DNA from: Paramoeba atlantica
Lineage: Eukaryota > Discosea
Length of the DNA: 41,830 nucleotides
Reading direction: 5' to 3'
Assembly (NCBI GenBank): GCA_977017575.1
Contig: CDRNVI010000212.1
Coordinates: forward strand, 1 to 41,830
The notes under the pieces were generated by a model. It was given only the letters and a program-made list of their open reading frames with translations, did not search any database and was not told the origin of the DNA. Within the stretch, counting starts at the first letter, position 1; each line of letters opens with the position of its first letter. Shown here piece after piece: positions 30,325 through 40,080 of the stretch. The position numbers were made by a program, and so were the translations under genes.

Positions 30325-32068
30325 ATGGACATGGAGGAGGATTGTGTGATTTTCTTGGCGATAGATTCCCCTCAAAAAAATTGGCAGGTCTTCTTTCTCT
30401 TCTTTCCCCTTTCTTCTCTCTCTTTCAGGGATTTAATGGTCAAATTATTGAGGTTATCTTTGACGAGCTGTTGGGATTTTCTTCACCACCTTCTCCAATC
30501 GATAAAGGTGAAAAAAAGAAAGGGAAGAAGGAGAAAAAGGAAAAAAAGAAAGGGAAGAAAGAACGAAAGAAAGGATTTGAAGAAGAAGCAGAAAAAGAAG
30601 GAGAGAAATCAAAAAGAGTTCTGGTCACAAATGGAGATTGGAGTGATTTTCAAGTTGTGGCGACAAGTGGAAATCGCAGACCAATTGTATCACTTCGAAG
30701 TGGCGGAACAATTTGTCCTCATTTTGTGTTAGTTCGGAAGTTGGTTGATAAATTGGTTGACTCATATCGCAATGCTTTGTTTGGTCTTCTTCTTTCTCAG
30801 GTTTGAAAATACAATTTCTCAAATTTGTTTGAATTCTCTTTTTTTTTCATTATTAACGAACCCCCTCTTTTTCGAAAAATGAAAACAAAAACACATACAT
30901 TTTTTTCAGGTGCCATCAATCAATTCACTCCAAAGTGTATTTATGTGTTTAGAGAGACCAGTTCTTTATTCTGCTCTTTGGGGTCTGAGAGTTCAACATG
31001 GTCCCCAAGTATTTCCAACCATTCCTCTTGAGTATTTTTCTCATCCCTCTTCTCTTCGGGTTTGATTTTTTTTTTTTTGAATTCAACCCATTTTTAAATC
31101 TTGTTTACATTTCTTTTTTATTCGATTTTAAAAATTTAAAATTATATTTTAATACCTCTTTTTGCGATTTTTGAAATGAAAATATTGAACACATTTAACT
31201 CTTGAACAATATATGAAACAAGTTGAAAAAAGATAAAAAAAGTTTTTAACAGATCCCATCAACACAATTCCCACTTGTCGCAAAAGTTGGGAATGCTGAA
31301 GCGGGATATGGGAAACTTCTTTTCAAAGAAGAACGAAAGCAGGTTTTTTTCAATTTTTCAGAAAAAGAAGCGATATATATTTCACACAAAGTAATATCTT
31401 AAATTCAGGAGATCGAAATATATTTCAAGAATATTTTTAAAATAATTTAAAAATTAAACAATAGGAATATGACGATTTTGTGGGGTTAGTTTCAACACAT
31501 TCAGATTTTGTAACACTTGAAAAATTTATGGAAAAAAGAGATTTTGATCTCCGAATTCAAAGAATTGGTTCTCATATTCGTGCCTATAAACGAACTTCAA
31601 ATTGTGGTTCTTGGAAAACAAATGTTGGTTTGTGATTTTTTTTCTTTGTCTCCTCTTCTCTCTCCCTTCTTTGTTCCCTTCTTTCTTCTTCCTTCTCCTG
31701 TTTTTTTTTTTTCATTTTCTCTCCTCTTTAGGTTCATCATCTATTGAAGAAATCGAGGTAACAGAAGAGTATAAAACTTGGACCGATTTGGTTTCGAATC
31801 TTTTTGATGGAGGAATGAATATTTTTACTGTTGATGCCTTGCATTGTCAAGATGGCCAGCATTTCATTATTGAGGTTTGTTGGAATGAGAAGAGAGAAGA
31901 GAATTTTATAACACACCGAAACTATTTTTATTTGAAAGGTTTTAATAAAACAACCAAATACAGGTCAATGATTCAGCATCAGGACTCCTCCCAACAAACG
32001 AAAAAGAGGATATGCATCACATTGCACAACTCTGCATTGATCAAATGAAACAAATTGGTTTGCTTTAG
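30325..32068 (+). CDS. Synapsin homologue (ATP-grasp domain), 7 exons
   Basis: Predicted 361 residues. Exons: 30325-30387, 30429-30800, 30910-31059, 31253-31342, 31465-31627, 31732-31874, 31964-32068; GT-AG and in frame. The order matches synapsin domain C: VIFLAIDSPQKNW (pre-ATP-grasp strand), PHFVLVRK, the signature VPSINSLQSVF, then FPLVAKVGNAEAGYGKLLF (ATP-binding Lys and Gly loop), FDLRIQRIGSHIRAYKR, WKTNVGSSSIEEIEVTE and FIIEVNDSASGL near the metal site. Animal synapsins tether synaptic vesicles and bind ATP; the enzyme activity, if any, is unknown. Domains A, B, D and E are missing. A Lys/Glu-rich insert of about 45 residues interrupts the N-terminal subdomain. A role in membrane traffic is only a guess. 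Confidence 0.9.
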
Positions 32069-32248
32069 ATTTAATTCTTAAAAAATAAGTTTTTCCAAAA
32101 TCAATGGTAAATAAAAGATCAACATAAAAGTTGTGGTATTGATTGGTTTCATTCAGCTTCATTGTTTTCCATCCTTCTTTTTTTTTTGAGAGGGTGTTGC
32201 CTTCCTTTCTTCACTTTTCTTTTTCTTTTTGTCAATAATTCTTTCTTT

Positions 32249-32700
32249 TCAAAGAGCACGTTTGATATTGAGATCACCTTCAACTTTGGATTGCATTTGA
32301 AAACGTTCATCATTTGCCATTGCGACTTGAATAATCGAACAACAACAACAAAAACAACCAATCAAACAATCTTCAATCAAGAAATTATAATAGCAACAAC
32401 AACAAAAAGGTTGACTCGAACAAGAATATTCCAAATCAGCACGCCCGTTTTCTCTCTATGTCTATCACACCCTTTACAGTGTAAAGACCATAATAACCGC
32501 AAAAAGAACTGAAATAATAACATCCTAAAAATTCAGAATCACTGAGACCACACGACAAGACCAAGGAGGATATCTTTCAAATTGTGATTCTGTTACTGGA
32601 TTTTCTGAAGAACTGTCTTCCAGATCATGTGAGTAATTCAGTCCTTGAACTTGCAAGCAAATTGGGCAGAGAAATCCCCACAAACATAAACTGGAAGATT
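32249..32700 (-). pseudogene. PLAC8-family pseudogene (copy 1)
   Basis: The minus strand carries the family start LCLWGFLCPICLQ and ESQFERYPPWSCR, then about 90 bp in which the frame is lost (a stop follows VSVILNF and the later part continues in another frame), and then the intact C-terminal half EYSCSSQPFCCCC, DCLIGCFCCCCSIIQ and VEGDLNIKRAL. The short first exon found in the other copies is not visible upstream; its place is taken by the 3' end of the secreted gene at 32893. This looks like a decayed host copy at the edge of the array. An extra intron in the middle cannot be excluded. Confidence 0.65.
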
Positions 32701-32892
32701 CTATTTCAAAAAAAAAAGAATTACTTTTGAAATGAAAAGAAAATAAAAACCAAACCTCTTCAAATAATAACACAAAAACATAAAAAAAACCAAAATTTTT
32801 CCTTGACAACTTCAAAATACAAAATATAAATTAAACAGTTTAAAAAAATAATTTTGTGTTTAATTACACCAAAAATTGGAAACGATTCAGAT

Positions 32893-33252
32893 TCAGAACT
32901 GTTGCGAACAGCCCAAAATACATCCGTCGTAGCTGTCGAAGCAAGATGCATAACCCCAGTCCCCAGTACAATATCCTCCATTATAGAAAACTGGAGTGAA
33001 GAAATGAGCAGGACCAGAAGCACCTTTCGTTAATGTGTAAGACAAAATCAAAGTAGATCCACATTGTATTGGTTCAGAGAACTCATAGCACCCAAAATCC
33101 TCTGAGTCTGTGACAGAAACGTCGAATTTATCCTGAGCGTTTAATCCTTGCAAACACTCTGTGTCGTTGTCATATCGTATGCATGTAAAACTCATTGGAA
33201 CCGCCACAGAACAAGCACAAAATAAGACGAGGGAAAAGAAAAAGACTTTCAT
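32893..33252 (-). CDS. Small secreted 8-Cys protein, unknown family
   Basis: Single exon, 119 residues. Signal peptide MKVFFFSLVLFCACSVAV, with cleavage near residue 19. The mature chain has eight cysteines (FTC, TEC, FGC, IQC, GYC, ASC, DGC, LGC), enough for four disulfides, and aromatic/Gly-rich loops. No membrane segment. It is divergent from PLAC8 copy 2 with a 207-bp spacer. It shares with the 14.7-kb secreted protein a similar size class and an eight-Cys count, but I see no alignment. Function unknown. Confidence 0.68.
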   Translation of the reverse strand: MKVFFFSLVLFCACSVAVPMSFTCIRYDNDTECLQGLNAQDKFDVSVTDSEDFGCYEFSEPIQCGSTLILSYTLTKGASGPAHFFTPVFYNGGYCTGDWGYASCFDSYDGCILGCSQQF

Positions 33253-33459
33253 GGCAAAACAACGTCAAAAGAGAGAAGAAGAAACAAAAAGAAAAGCCGT
33301 TTTTGAGGTGAGCCAGCGAGGCAACCAATATTTTCTTTATTTGGTAATAACAGGTTCGAATTTTTTTCGCAACGAAACAACAAACTTTTCTGTTTGTTTT
33401 CTCCAAACTTTAACAACAGCAGTGTGAAAATGATGGAATAGAGCGAGAGAGAGAGAGAG

Positions 33460-34128
33460 ATGGAAGAAGAAACAACAAACAAACGTGAACCTTGGCCAAC
33501 TGGACTCTTTGCTTGTTGTTCTGGTTCAATTTTTTTCTTTTTCTTTTTTCTTTCTTTTTCTTTGTGTTTTTGTGTTTTCATTTTTTTGGTGGCTCTTTTA
33601 AAAGGGGAGGGTGTGGATTGATGATGATGAAATATTTCACTTTCTTTTCACTTCAAAATTGATTCTTTTTTTTGTTTTGAAAAAGGAGGAATAAGTTTAT
33701 GTTTGTGGGCATTTCTCTGCCCCACTTGCTTGCTACTTCAAACACAGAATTACTCGCATGATCTGGAAGACAGCTCTTCTAAAAGACCATTGACAGAATC
33801 TCAATTTGAACGATATCCCCATTGGTCTTGTCGTGGTTTTGTTTGTTCTCATTTAGCTTCTCTTTTATTTTTTGGTTATTGTTGCTGTTTTTATGGGTTT
33901 ATAGTGGGGTGTCAGAGACATGAGAAATATTCTCCTCGTATCAATATGAAATATTATTGTTCAAGTCAACCTTGTTGTTGTTGTCGTAATGATTTCTTGA
34001 TTGAGGATTGTTTGATTGGTTATTTTTGTTGTTGTTGTTCTCTCATTCAAGTGACAATGGCAAATGCGGAACATTTTCGAATGCAATCCAAAGTTGAAGG
34101 TGATCTCAATATCAAACGTGCTCATTGA
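33460..34128 (+). CDS. PLAC8-family Cys-rich protein, copy 2
   Basis: 168 residues, two exons: 33460-33523 and 33686-34128, phase-1 GT-AG intron. Exon 1 gives MEEETTNKREPWPTGLFACC, matching the canonical PLAC8 opening W.TGL.DC except that Asp is Ala. Exon 2 continues GISLCLWAFLCPTCL (CPxC motif), ESQFERYPHWSCRGF, a Cys/aromatic membrane-like stretch FFGYCCCFYGFIV, SSQPCCCC, and IEDCLIGYFCCCCSLIQ, the second PLAC8 half. PLAC8 proteins are small membrane-associated proteins; in plants some members (FW2.2, PCR) limit organ size or move Cd/Zn, and animal ones have varied roles. Here the function is unknown. Converges on copy 3. Confidence 0.85.
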
Positions 34129-34695
34129 AAAGAAAGAAAGGAATTAAGAAAGGAAGGCAACACCCTCTCCTCAAGAAAACAAAATCTGTCTCCTTCAAGG
34201 AATCAAACAAACAAAAGAACTTTCTTTAAAAAATCAAAAGAGGAATTGTGGTTTTTCTGTTTCTTTTGTTGTGTTTTTTGAGTTTGGTGTCTTTTGTATT
34301 GCGTGATCTCAATATCAAATGAGCTCACCACAGAAACCAAGAGTTCTTTTGGTGATTCCTCTGATAGATTTTAGAAACAATGTAATATTTTCCAAAACAC
34401 AATTGATTTTCAAAAAATTCGATAATGTGTCTGGTGAAAAAGAAAGAGAAAGAAGAAAAATGGAATTATTAATTCAATAAATAACAAATGAAATTTTTTA
34501 AAAAAAGTTACTCAGAAGATATTTACTTGCAAATGAGAAGAAATATTAGATTATTCTTTTAAAATAATAATAATTACTAAAAAAGAAATAATAACCAAAA
34601 CTTGACTTGATCTGCCTAATCAGAATCTGGGCTGCCTCTATTTTTCCATCAGTAATGCCTCCTATCTTCCCACCAATCCTTCTCTTTCTTTCTTT
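34129..34695. other. Convergent spacer between PLAC8 copies 2 and 3
   Basis: Non-coding. The block from 34321 to the copy-3 stop is almost identical to the block from 37322 to the copy-5 stop (constant offset 3001 bp). A short relic of a PLAC8 3' end (tgatctcaatatcaaatgag, 34304-34323) marks a further lost copy. Another block (34160-34280) recurs at about 36790-36930 and, inverted, at 39945-40055. Confidence 0.7.
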
Positions 34696-35370
34696 TTAAT
34701 GAGCACGTTTGATATTGACATTCCCTTCAACTTTGGATTGCATTCGAAAAAGTTCATCCGTTGCCATTGTCACTTGAATGATCGAACAACAACAACAAAA
34801 CTGACCAATCAAACAATCTTCAATCGAGAGATCATCACAGCAACTACAACAACAACAAGGTTGACTTGAACAATAATACTCAAAATTGACATAAGGAGAA
34901 TATTTCTCATGTCTACGACCCCCCACTAGTAACCCAAAAAGACAACAACAACAACTGCAAATTACAGCCCAGATGAAATTAGAACGGTCAATACCACGAC
35001 AAGACCAAGGAGGATATCGTTCAAATTGAGATTCTGTCATTGGATCTTCAGAAGAGCGGGCTTCCAGATCGTCTGAGTAAGTCCATCCTTGACTTTGCAA
35101 GCAAAGAGGGCAGAGAAATCCCCACAAACATAAACTTGCTCCTCCTTTTTTCAAAACAAAAAAGAATGAATTGATTTTGAATTGAAAAGAAAGTGAAATA
35201 TTTTTGATCACCTCAACCCCCACCCCCCCCTTCTTTTCAAAATAATAAAAACACAAAAACACATTGAAAAATAAAAGAAAGAAAAGAAGAAAAAGAAAAG
35301 AATTTGAACCAGAACAACAATCAAAGAGTCCAGTTGGCCAATGATCACGTTTGTTTGTTGTTTCTTCCAT
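34696..35370 (-). CDS. PLAC8-family Cys-rich protein, copy 3
   Basis: 169 residues, exons 35370-35310 and 35144-34696 with a phase-1 GT-AG intron. Exon 1 encodes MEETTNKRDHWPTGLFDCCS, a perfect W.TGLFDC opening. Exon 2: LCLWGFLCPLCLQSQ, ESQFERYPPWSCRGI, a hydrophobic Cys cluster ICSCCCCLFGLLVGG, SSQPCCCCSCC, IEDCLIGQFCCCCSIIQ and the family tail VEGNVNIKRAH. The intron is T-rich with a G/C-run (ggggg) in the middle. Nearest relatives are copies 5 and 6. It shares an upstream spacer of 307 bp with copy 4. Confidence 0.88.
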   Translation of the reverse strand: MEETTNKRDHWPTGLFDCCSGSNSFLFLLFFLLFFNVFLCFYYFEKKGGVGVEVIKNISLSFQFKINSFFFVLKKGGASLCLWGFLCPLCLQSQGWTYSDDLEARSSEDPMTESQFERYPPWSCRGIDRSNFIWAVICSCCCCLFGLLVGGRRHEKYSPYVNFEYYCSSQPCCCCSCCDDLSIEDCLIGQFCCCCSIIQVTMATDELFRMQSKVEGNVNIKRAH

Positions 35371-35677
35371 CCCTCTCTCTCTCTCTTTGGTGGTTCGTTC
35401 AAAAGACAATAACAAAAAAAAAAACAAGAAACCCAAAAAATTGGTGTTCAGAAGAGAAGAAAGACAACAACAAAAAGATGAAAACTGTGACAGAACACCT
35501 TTTTAATTTCTTTCTCTTTCTTCTCTTTCTTCCCTGAATTGTCTTCTCTGAATTATTTTCTTTCTTTTTCCCTTTCTTTTTTTTTCTTTTCTTCTTTTCT
35601 CTTTCAAGAGAAAAGAAAATCATACTTTACTCTTCAATTGTGGAACAAACACCACCAAAAGAGAGAGAGAGAGAGGG
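35371..35677. promoter_or_regulatory. Divergent PLAC8 promoter region (copies 3/4)
   Basis: 307 bp between two ATG codons. The copy-3 side has ctttggtggttcgttcaaaa, the core ctgtgacagaacacc and an aattggtgttcagaag block; the copy-4 side has gaattgtcttctctgaatt. The same elements occur, in inverted order, in the copy 5/6 spacer, so each spacer is a reverse-complement copy of the other. Purine runs (gagaga) precede both start codons. The conservation of non-coding blocks suggests shared control, but recent duplication alone could explain it. Confidence 0.65.
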
Positions 35678-36314
35678 ATGGAAGAAACAACAAACAAACT
35701 TCCCCCTTGGCCAACTGGGCCCTTTGATTGTTGTTCTGGTTTTCAATTCTTTTTTTTGTGTGTTTTTGTGTTTTCATTATTTTGAAAGAAAGGGGAGGTT
35801 GTGTGGTTGAGGATGATCAAAATATTTCACTTTTCTTTCCACTTCAAAATTAATTCTTTTTGTTTTGAAAAAAGGAGGAATAAGTTTATGTTTGTGGGCA
35901 TTTCTCTGCCCAACTTGCTTGGAACTTCAAACCTGGGGTTACTCAAACGATCTGGAAGACAGCTCTTCTGTACTATTGAGAGAATCTCAACTTGAACGAT
36001 ATCCTCCTTGGTCTTGTCGTGGTTTTGTTTGTTCTAATTTCGCTTCTGTTTTCTTTTTTGGTTATTGTTGCTGTCTTTATGGGGTTTTTTTGGGGGGAGA
36101 AAGACATCAGAACTATCCTGATTATGTCAATTTTGAGTATTATTGTTCAAATCGACGTTGTTGCTGTTGTTTTGATAGTATCTCGATTGAGGATTGGTTG
36201 ATTGGTTGTTTTTGTTGTTGTTGTTCGATGATTCAAGTAACAATGGCAAATGATGAACGTTTTCGAATGAAATCCAAAGTTGAAGGTGATCTCAATATCA
36301 AACGTGCTCTTTGA
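35678..36314 (+). CDS. PLAC8-family Cys-rich protein, copy 4 (divergent)
   Basis: 166 residues, exons 35678-35738 and 35875-36314, phase-1 intron. Exon 1 MEETTNKLPPWPTGPFDCCS has Pro in place of the usual Leu after TG. Exon 2: LCLWAFLCPTCLELQ, ESQLERYPPWSCRGF, FFGYCCCLYGVFLGGE, SNRRCCCC and IEDWLIGCFCCCCSMIQ. The first Cys of the second motif (EDC) is replaced by Trp, a departure at an otherwise fixed position in all other copies. The tail is VEGDLNIKRAL. It is the most divergent intact copy and may have a changed metal or lipid site, or be early in decay. Confidence 0.82.
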
Positions 36315-37696
36315 AAAGAAAGAAAGAAAGTATTGACGGAAGAGTGAGGCATTGGGAATGGAAAAATAGAGCCAGTCTAGATTTTGAATAGACAGATCAA
36401 GCCAAGTTTTGGTTATTATTTCTTTTTTAATTCGTATGTTATTCTTTCGAAAGAATTTAAATCTATTCCCTCCATATTGTTCAATTTGATTCACCAACAA
36501 AAAAAGAAATGATTTTTTCAGAGTGTAAAAACCATGGTTTTGAGAGTGAGTGATTTTGATCCTTTGAATTGTTCCTCTCTCTCTCTCTCTTTGAAACAGA
36601 ACAAGAAAATCTTCTTTGGGTGTTTTGGTTCTTCTTTCTTTTTTTTTTTTTTTTTTTTTTTAATTATTAATTTTTTATTGAATTAATAATTCCATTTTTC
36701 TTTCTCTTTCTTTTTCAACAGACACATTCTTATTTGTTTCATTTGAAAAAAAAAGAGTGAATAATCATTTCATTGTCTGTCAAGAAAGGAAGGAACACCC
36801 TCTCCTCAAGAAAACAAAATCTGTCTCCTTCAAGGCATCAAACAAAAGAACTTTTTCTTTAAAAAATCAAAAGAAGAATTGTGGTTTTCTGTTTCTTTTG
36901 TTGTGTTTTTTGAGTTTGATGTCTTTTGCATTGTGGAGAAGATGGTGAATATTTTATTGTTGAATTTTGTGGGAAGAGAAAAAGGATATTCTGGAAAGTA
37001 CAAACAAGTCATTTTTTAAATGTTTTCGTCATTTTTTTGTATCTGTGAAATGTTTGGATCTTAAACACCACAGAGACCAAGATTTCTTTTGTTGATTCCT
37101 CTGACACATTTTACAAAGAAAGTAATTTGTGAAAAACAACAACTCCCCCCAACACAATGAAATGGTTTTTCAAAACAAAAAAAGATAATTCTTTGATAAT
37201 CACCAGTAAAACCTCAAGATTTCACCCCCTAAACCAAAGTCCGTCTCCCTCAGGAAACAATGGCAAATGATGAATGTTTTCGGAATGAAATCCAAAGTTG
37301 AAGGTGATCTCAATATCAAACGAGCTCACCACAGAAACCAATAGTTCTTTTGGTGATTCTTCTGATAGATTTTAGAAACAATGTAATATTTTCCAAAACA
37401 CAATTGATTTTCAAAAAATTCGATAATGTGTCTGTTGAAAAAGAAAGAGAAAGAAGAAAAATGGAATTATTAATTCAATAAATAACAAATAAATTTTTTT
37501 AAAAAAAGTTACTCATAAGATATTTACTTGCAAATGAGAAGAAATATTAGATTATTATTTTGAAATAATAATAATTACTAAAAAAGAAATAATAACCAAA
37601 ACTTGACTTGATCTGCCTAATCAGAATCTGGGCTGCCTCTATTTTTCCATCAGTAATGCCTCATATCTTCCCACCAATACTTCTCTTTCTTTCTTT
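36315..37696. other. Spacer between PLAC8 copies 4 and 5
   Basis: 1.4 kb without a gene. It contains a T23-24 run (about 36638-36661), blocks shared with the other spacers (36790-36930; 37322-37696 equals 34321-34695), and the decayed PLAC8 tail listed separately. No other protein-like frame was found on either strand. Confidence 0.65.
37256..37329 (+). pseudogene. PLAC8 C-terminal relic
   Basis: This 74-bp stretch is nearly identical to the 3' end of the PLAC8 copies (encodes the VTMANDE...KSKVEGDLNIKRA tail), closest to copy 4, with one extra G that shifts the frame. Nothing upstream resembles the rest of the gene, so it is a leftover of a deleted copy or a duplication junction. Confidence 0.8.
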
Positions 37697-38367
37697 TTAA
37701 TGAGCACATTTGATATTGACATTCCCTTCAACTTTGGATTGCATTCGAAAATGTTCATCAATTTCCATTGTTATTTGAATGATTGAACAACAACAACAAA
37801 AATGACCAATCAAACAATCTTCAATCGAGATATCATTCCCACAGCAACTACAACAACAACAAGGTTGACTTGAACAATAATACTCAAAATTGACACGAGG
37901 AGAATATTTCTCATGTCTATCACACCCCACTAGTAACCCAAAAAGACAACAACAATAACTGAGGAATAAACTCCAGATGAAATGAGAACGGTCAATACCA
38001 CGACAAGACCAAGGAGGATATCGTTCAAATTGAGATTCTGTCAATGGATCTTCAGAAGAGCGGGGTTTCAGATTGTCTGAGTAAGTCCATCCTTGACTTT
38101 GCAAGCAAAGAGGGCAGAGAAATCCCCACAAACATAAACTTGCTCCTCCTTTTTTCAAAACAAATAAAAGGAATTAATTTTAGAGAGAAAAGAAAATCAA
38201 ATATATCACTCACTCAATTACACCCTCCCCCCTTTTTCTTTGAAATGAACGAAGAAGACACAAACGAAAACACAAAACAAAAAGCACAAAAGAAAAGAAT
38301 TTGAACCAGAACAACAATTAAAAAGGTGCGTTGGCCAAGGTTCAAGTTTGTTTGTTGTTTCTTCCAT
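37697..38367 (-). CDS. PLAC8-family Cys-rich protein, copy 5
   Basis: 170 residues, exons 38367-38307 and 38148-37697, phase-1 intron. Exon 1 encodes MEETTNKLEPWPTHLFNCCS: the TGLFDC core found in most copies is changed to THLFNC, so two conserved positions differ. Exon 2 is close to copy 3: LCLWGFLCPLCLQSQ, ESQFERYPPWSCRGI, LSYCCCLFGLLVGC, SSQPCCCCSCC, IEDCLIGHFCCCCSIIQ and VEGNVNIKCAH. Its 3' flank matches that of copy 3 at a fixed 3001-bp offset, so the two arose by a direct duplication. Divergent partner of copy 6. Confidence 0.83.
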
Positions 38368-38678
38368 CAAAATGGAGGATTGGGAGGAGACTCCTGTGAT
38401 GGAAAGAGGGAAAGGGAGAGGGAAACCAAGGAAAAGAAAAAGAAAAACTCAAGAAAAAAAAAAGAAAGGGAAAAAAAAAGAAAGAGAAAGAGAAAGAAAA
38501 GAATTCAGAGAAGACAATTCATGGGGAAGAGAGGAGAATCAAAACGGTGTTCTGTCACAGTTTTCATCTTTTTGTTGTTCTCTTTCTTCTCTTCAGTTGA
38601 ACACCAATTTTTTGGGTTTCTTGTTTTTTTTTTGTTATTGTCTTTTGAACAAACCACCAAAGAGAGAGAGAGAGAGAG
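38368..38678. promoter_or_regulatory. Divergent PLAC8 promoter region (copies 5/6)
   Basis: 311 bp between two ATG codons, a reverse-complement copy of the copy 3/4 spacer: gaattcagagaagacaattc on the copy-5 side; ggtgttctgtcacag and a block reading caaaccaccaaagagaga on the copy-6 side. Copy 6 therefore has the promoter side of copy 3, and copy 5 that of copy 4. Confidence 0.65.
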
Positions 38679-39383
38679 ATGGAAGAAACAACAAACAAAC
38701 TTGAACCTTGGCCAACTGGACTCTTTGATTGTTGTTCTGGTTCAAATTCTTTTCTTTTTCTTCTTTTCTTTCTTTTTTTTTTCAATGTGTTTTTGTGTTT
38801 TTATTATTTTGAAAGAAGAAGGGGAGGAAGGGGTGTGATGGTTGATAAAATCAAAAACATTTCACTCTTTCTTTTCACTCCAAAATTCACTTTTTTTTGT
38901 TTTGAAAAAGGAGGAGCAAGTTTATGTTTGTGGGGATTTCTCTGTCCTCTTTGCTTGCAAAGTCAAGGATGGACTTACTCAGACAATCTGTCATACAGGT
39001 CTTCTAAAAATCCAATGACAGAATCTCAATTTGAACGATATCCTCCTTGGTCTTGTCGTGGTATTGTTTGTTCTCGTTTCAGTGATCTTGACCGTTCTAA
39101 TTTCATCTGGGCTGTAATTTGCAGTTATTGTTGTTGTCTTTTTGGGTTTGCAGTGGGGTGTGGTAGACATGAGAAATATTCTCCTCGTGTCAATTTTGAG
39201 TATTATTGTTCAAGTCAACCTTGTTGTTGTCGTAGTTGCTGTGATGATCTCTCAATTGAAGATTGTTTGATTGGTTATTTTTGTTGTTGTTGTTCGATCA
39301 TTCAAGTAACAATGGCAATGGATGAACATTTTCGAATGCAATTCAAAGTTGAAGGGAATATCAATATCAAACGTGCTCATTAA
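38679..39383 (+). CDS. PLAC8-family Cys-rich protein, copy 6
   Basis: 177 residues, exons 38679-38739 and 38911-39383, phase-1 intron. Exon 1 MEETTNKLEPWPTGLFDCCS is the consensus form. Exon 2: LCLWGFLCPLCLQSQ, ESQFERYPPWSCRGI, then an eight-residue insertion around VCSRFSDLDRSNF that the other copies lack (it looks like the copy-2 type VCS segment followed by the copy-3 type DRSNF segment), CSYCCCLFGFAVGC, SSQPCCCRSCC, IEDCLIGYFCCCCSIIQ and VEGNINIKRAH. The insertion suggests recombination or gene conversion between two subtypes. Longest member of the array. Confidence 0.88.
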   Translation: MEETTNKLEPWPTGLFDCCSGSNSFLFLLFFLFFFNVFLCFYYFERRRGGRGVMVDKIKNISLFLFTPKFTFFCFEKGGASLCLWGFLCPLCLQSQGWTYSDNLSYRSSKNPMTESQFERYPPWSCRGIVCSRFSDLDRSNFIWAVICSYCCCLFGFAVGCGRHEKYSPRVNFEYYCSSQPCCCRSCCDDLSIEDCLIGYFCCCCSIIQVTMAMDEHFRMQFKVEGNINIKRAH

Positions 39384-40080
39384 AAAGAAAGAAAGAGAAG
39401 GATTGGTGGGAAGATCGGAGGTATTACTGATGGAAAAATAGAGGCAGCCCAGATTCTGATTAGGCAGATCAAGTCAAGTTTTGGTTATTATTTCTTTTTT
39501 AGTAATTATTATTTTTTCGAAATAATAATCTAATATTTCTTCTCATTTGCAAGTAAATATCTTATGAGTAACTTTTTTTTTAAAATTTTATTTGTTATTT
39601 ATTGAATTAATAATTCCATTTTTCTTCTTTCTCTTTCTTTTTCAACAGACACATTCTTAATTGTTTCATTTGAAAAAAAAAGAGTGTTATGAAAAACCAT
39701 TTCATTGTCTGGTGGAGTTGTTGTTTTTTTACAAATTTGTAAAATGTGTCAGAGGAATCAACAAAAGAAATCTTGGTTTCTGTGGTGTTTAAGATCCAAA
39801 CATTTCACAGATACAAAAAAATCAAAAGAAAACATTTAAAACATTTAAAATTAAAAAATGACTTGTTTTTTACTCTCTACAATATATTCCTTCTTTCTTT
39901 TTCTTCCCACAAAATTCAACAATAAAATACCAGCCATCTTCTTCACAATGCAAAAGACACCAAACTCAAAAAACACAACAAAAGAAACAGAACTTTATTT
40001 GATTGATTCCTTGAAGGAGACAGATTTTGTTTTCTTAAGGAGAGGGTGTTGCCTTCCTTTCTTAATTCCTATCTTTCTTT
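39384..40080. other. Convergent spacer between PLAC8 copies 6 and 7
   Basis: Non-coding. 39384-39660 is the reverse complement of the 3' flanks of copies 3 and 5 (for example tctgattaggcagatcaagt). 39945-40055 is the reverse complement of the block downstream of copy 2. No gene-like frame was found. Confidence 0.7.

Noticed and set aside
33249-33581. Lys-rich minus-strand protein near PLAC8 copy 2
   Set aside because: Antisense of the first exon and T-rich intron of copy 2.
36638-36661. Poly(T) run as the tail of a retroposed gene
   Set aside because: No gene-like sequence adjoins it and pyrimidine runs are common throughout the window.
38348-38704. Lys/Arg-rich protein in the copy 5/6 spacer
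   Set aside because: It arises from the purine-rich strand of a shared promoter region and is not kept in the sister spacer.
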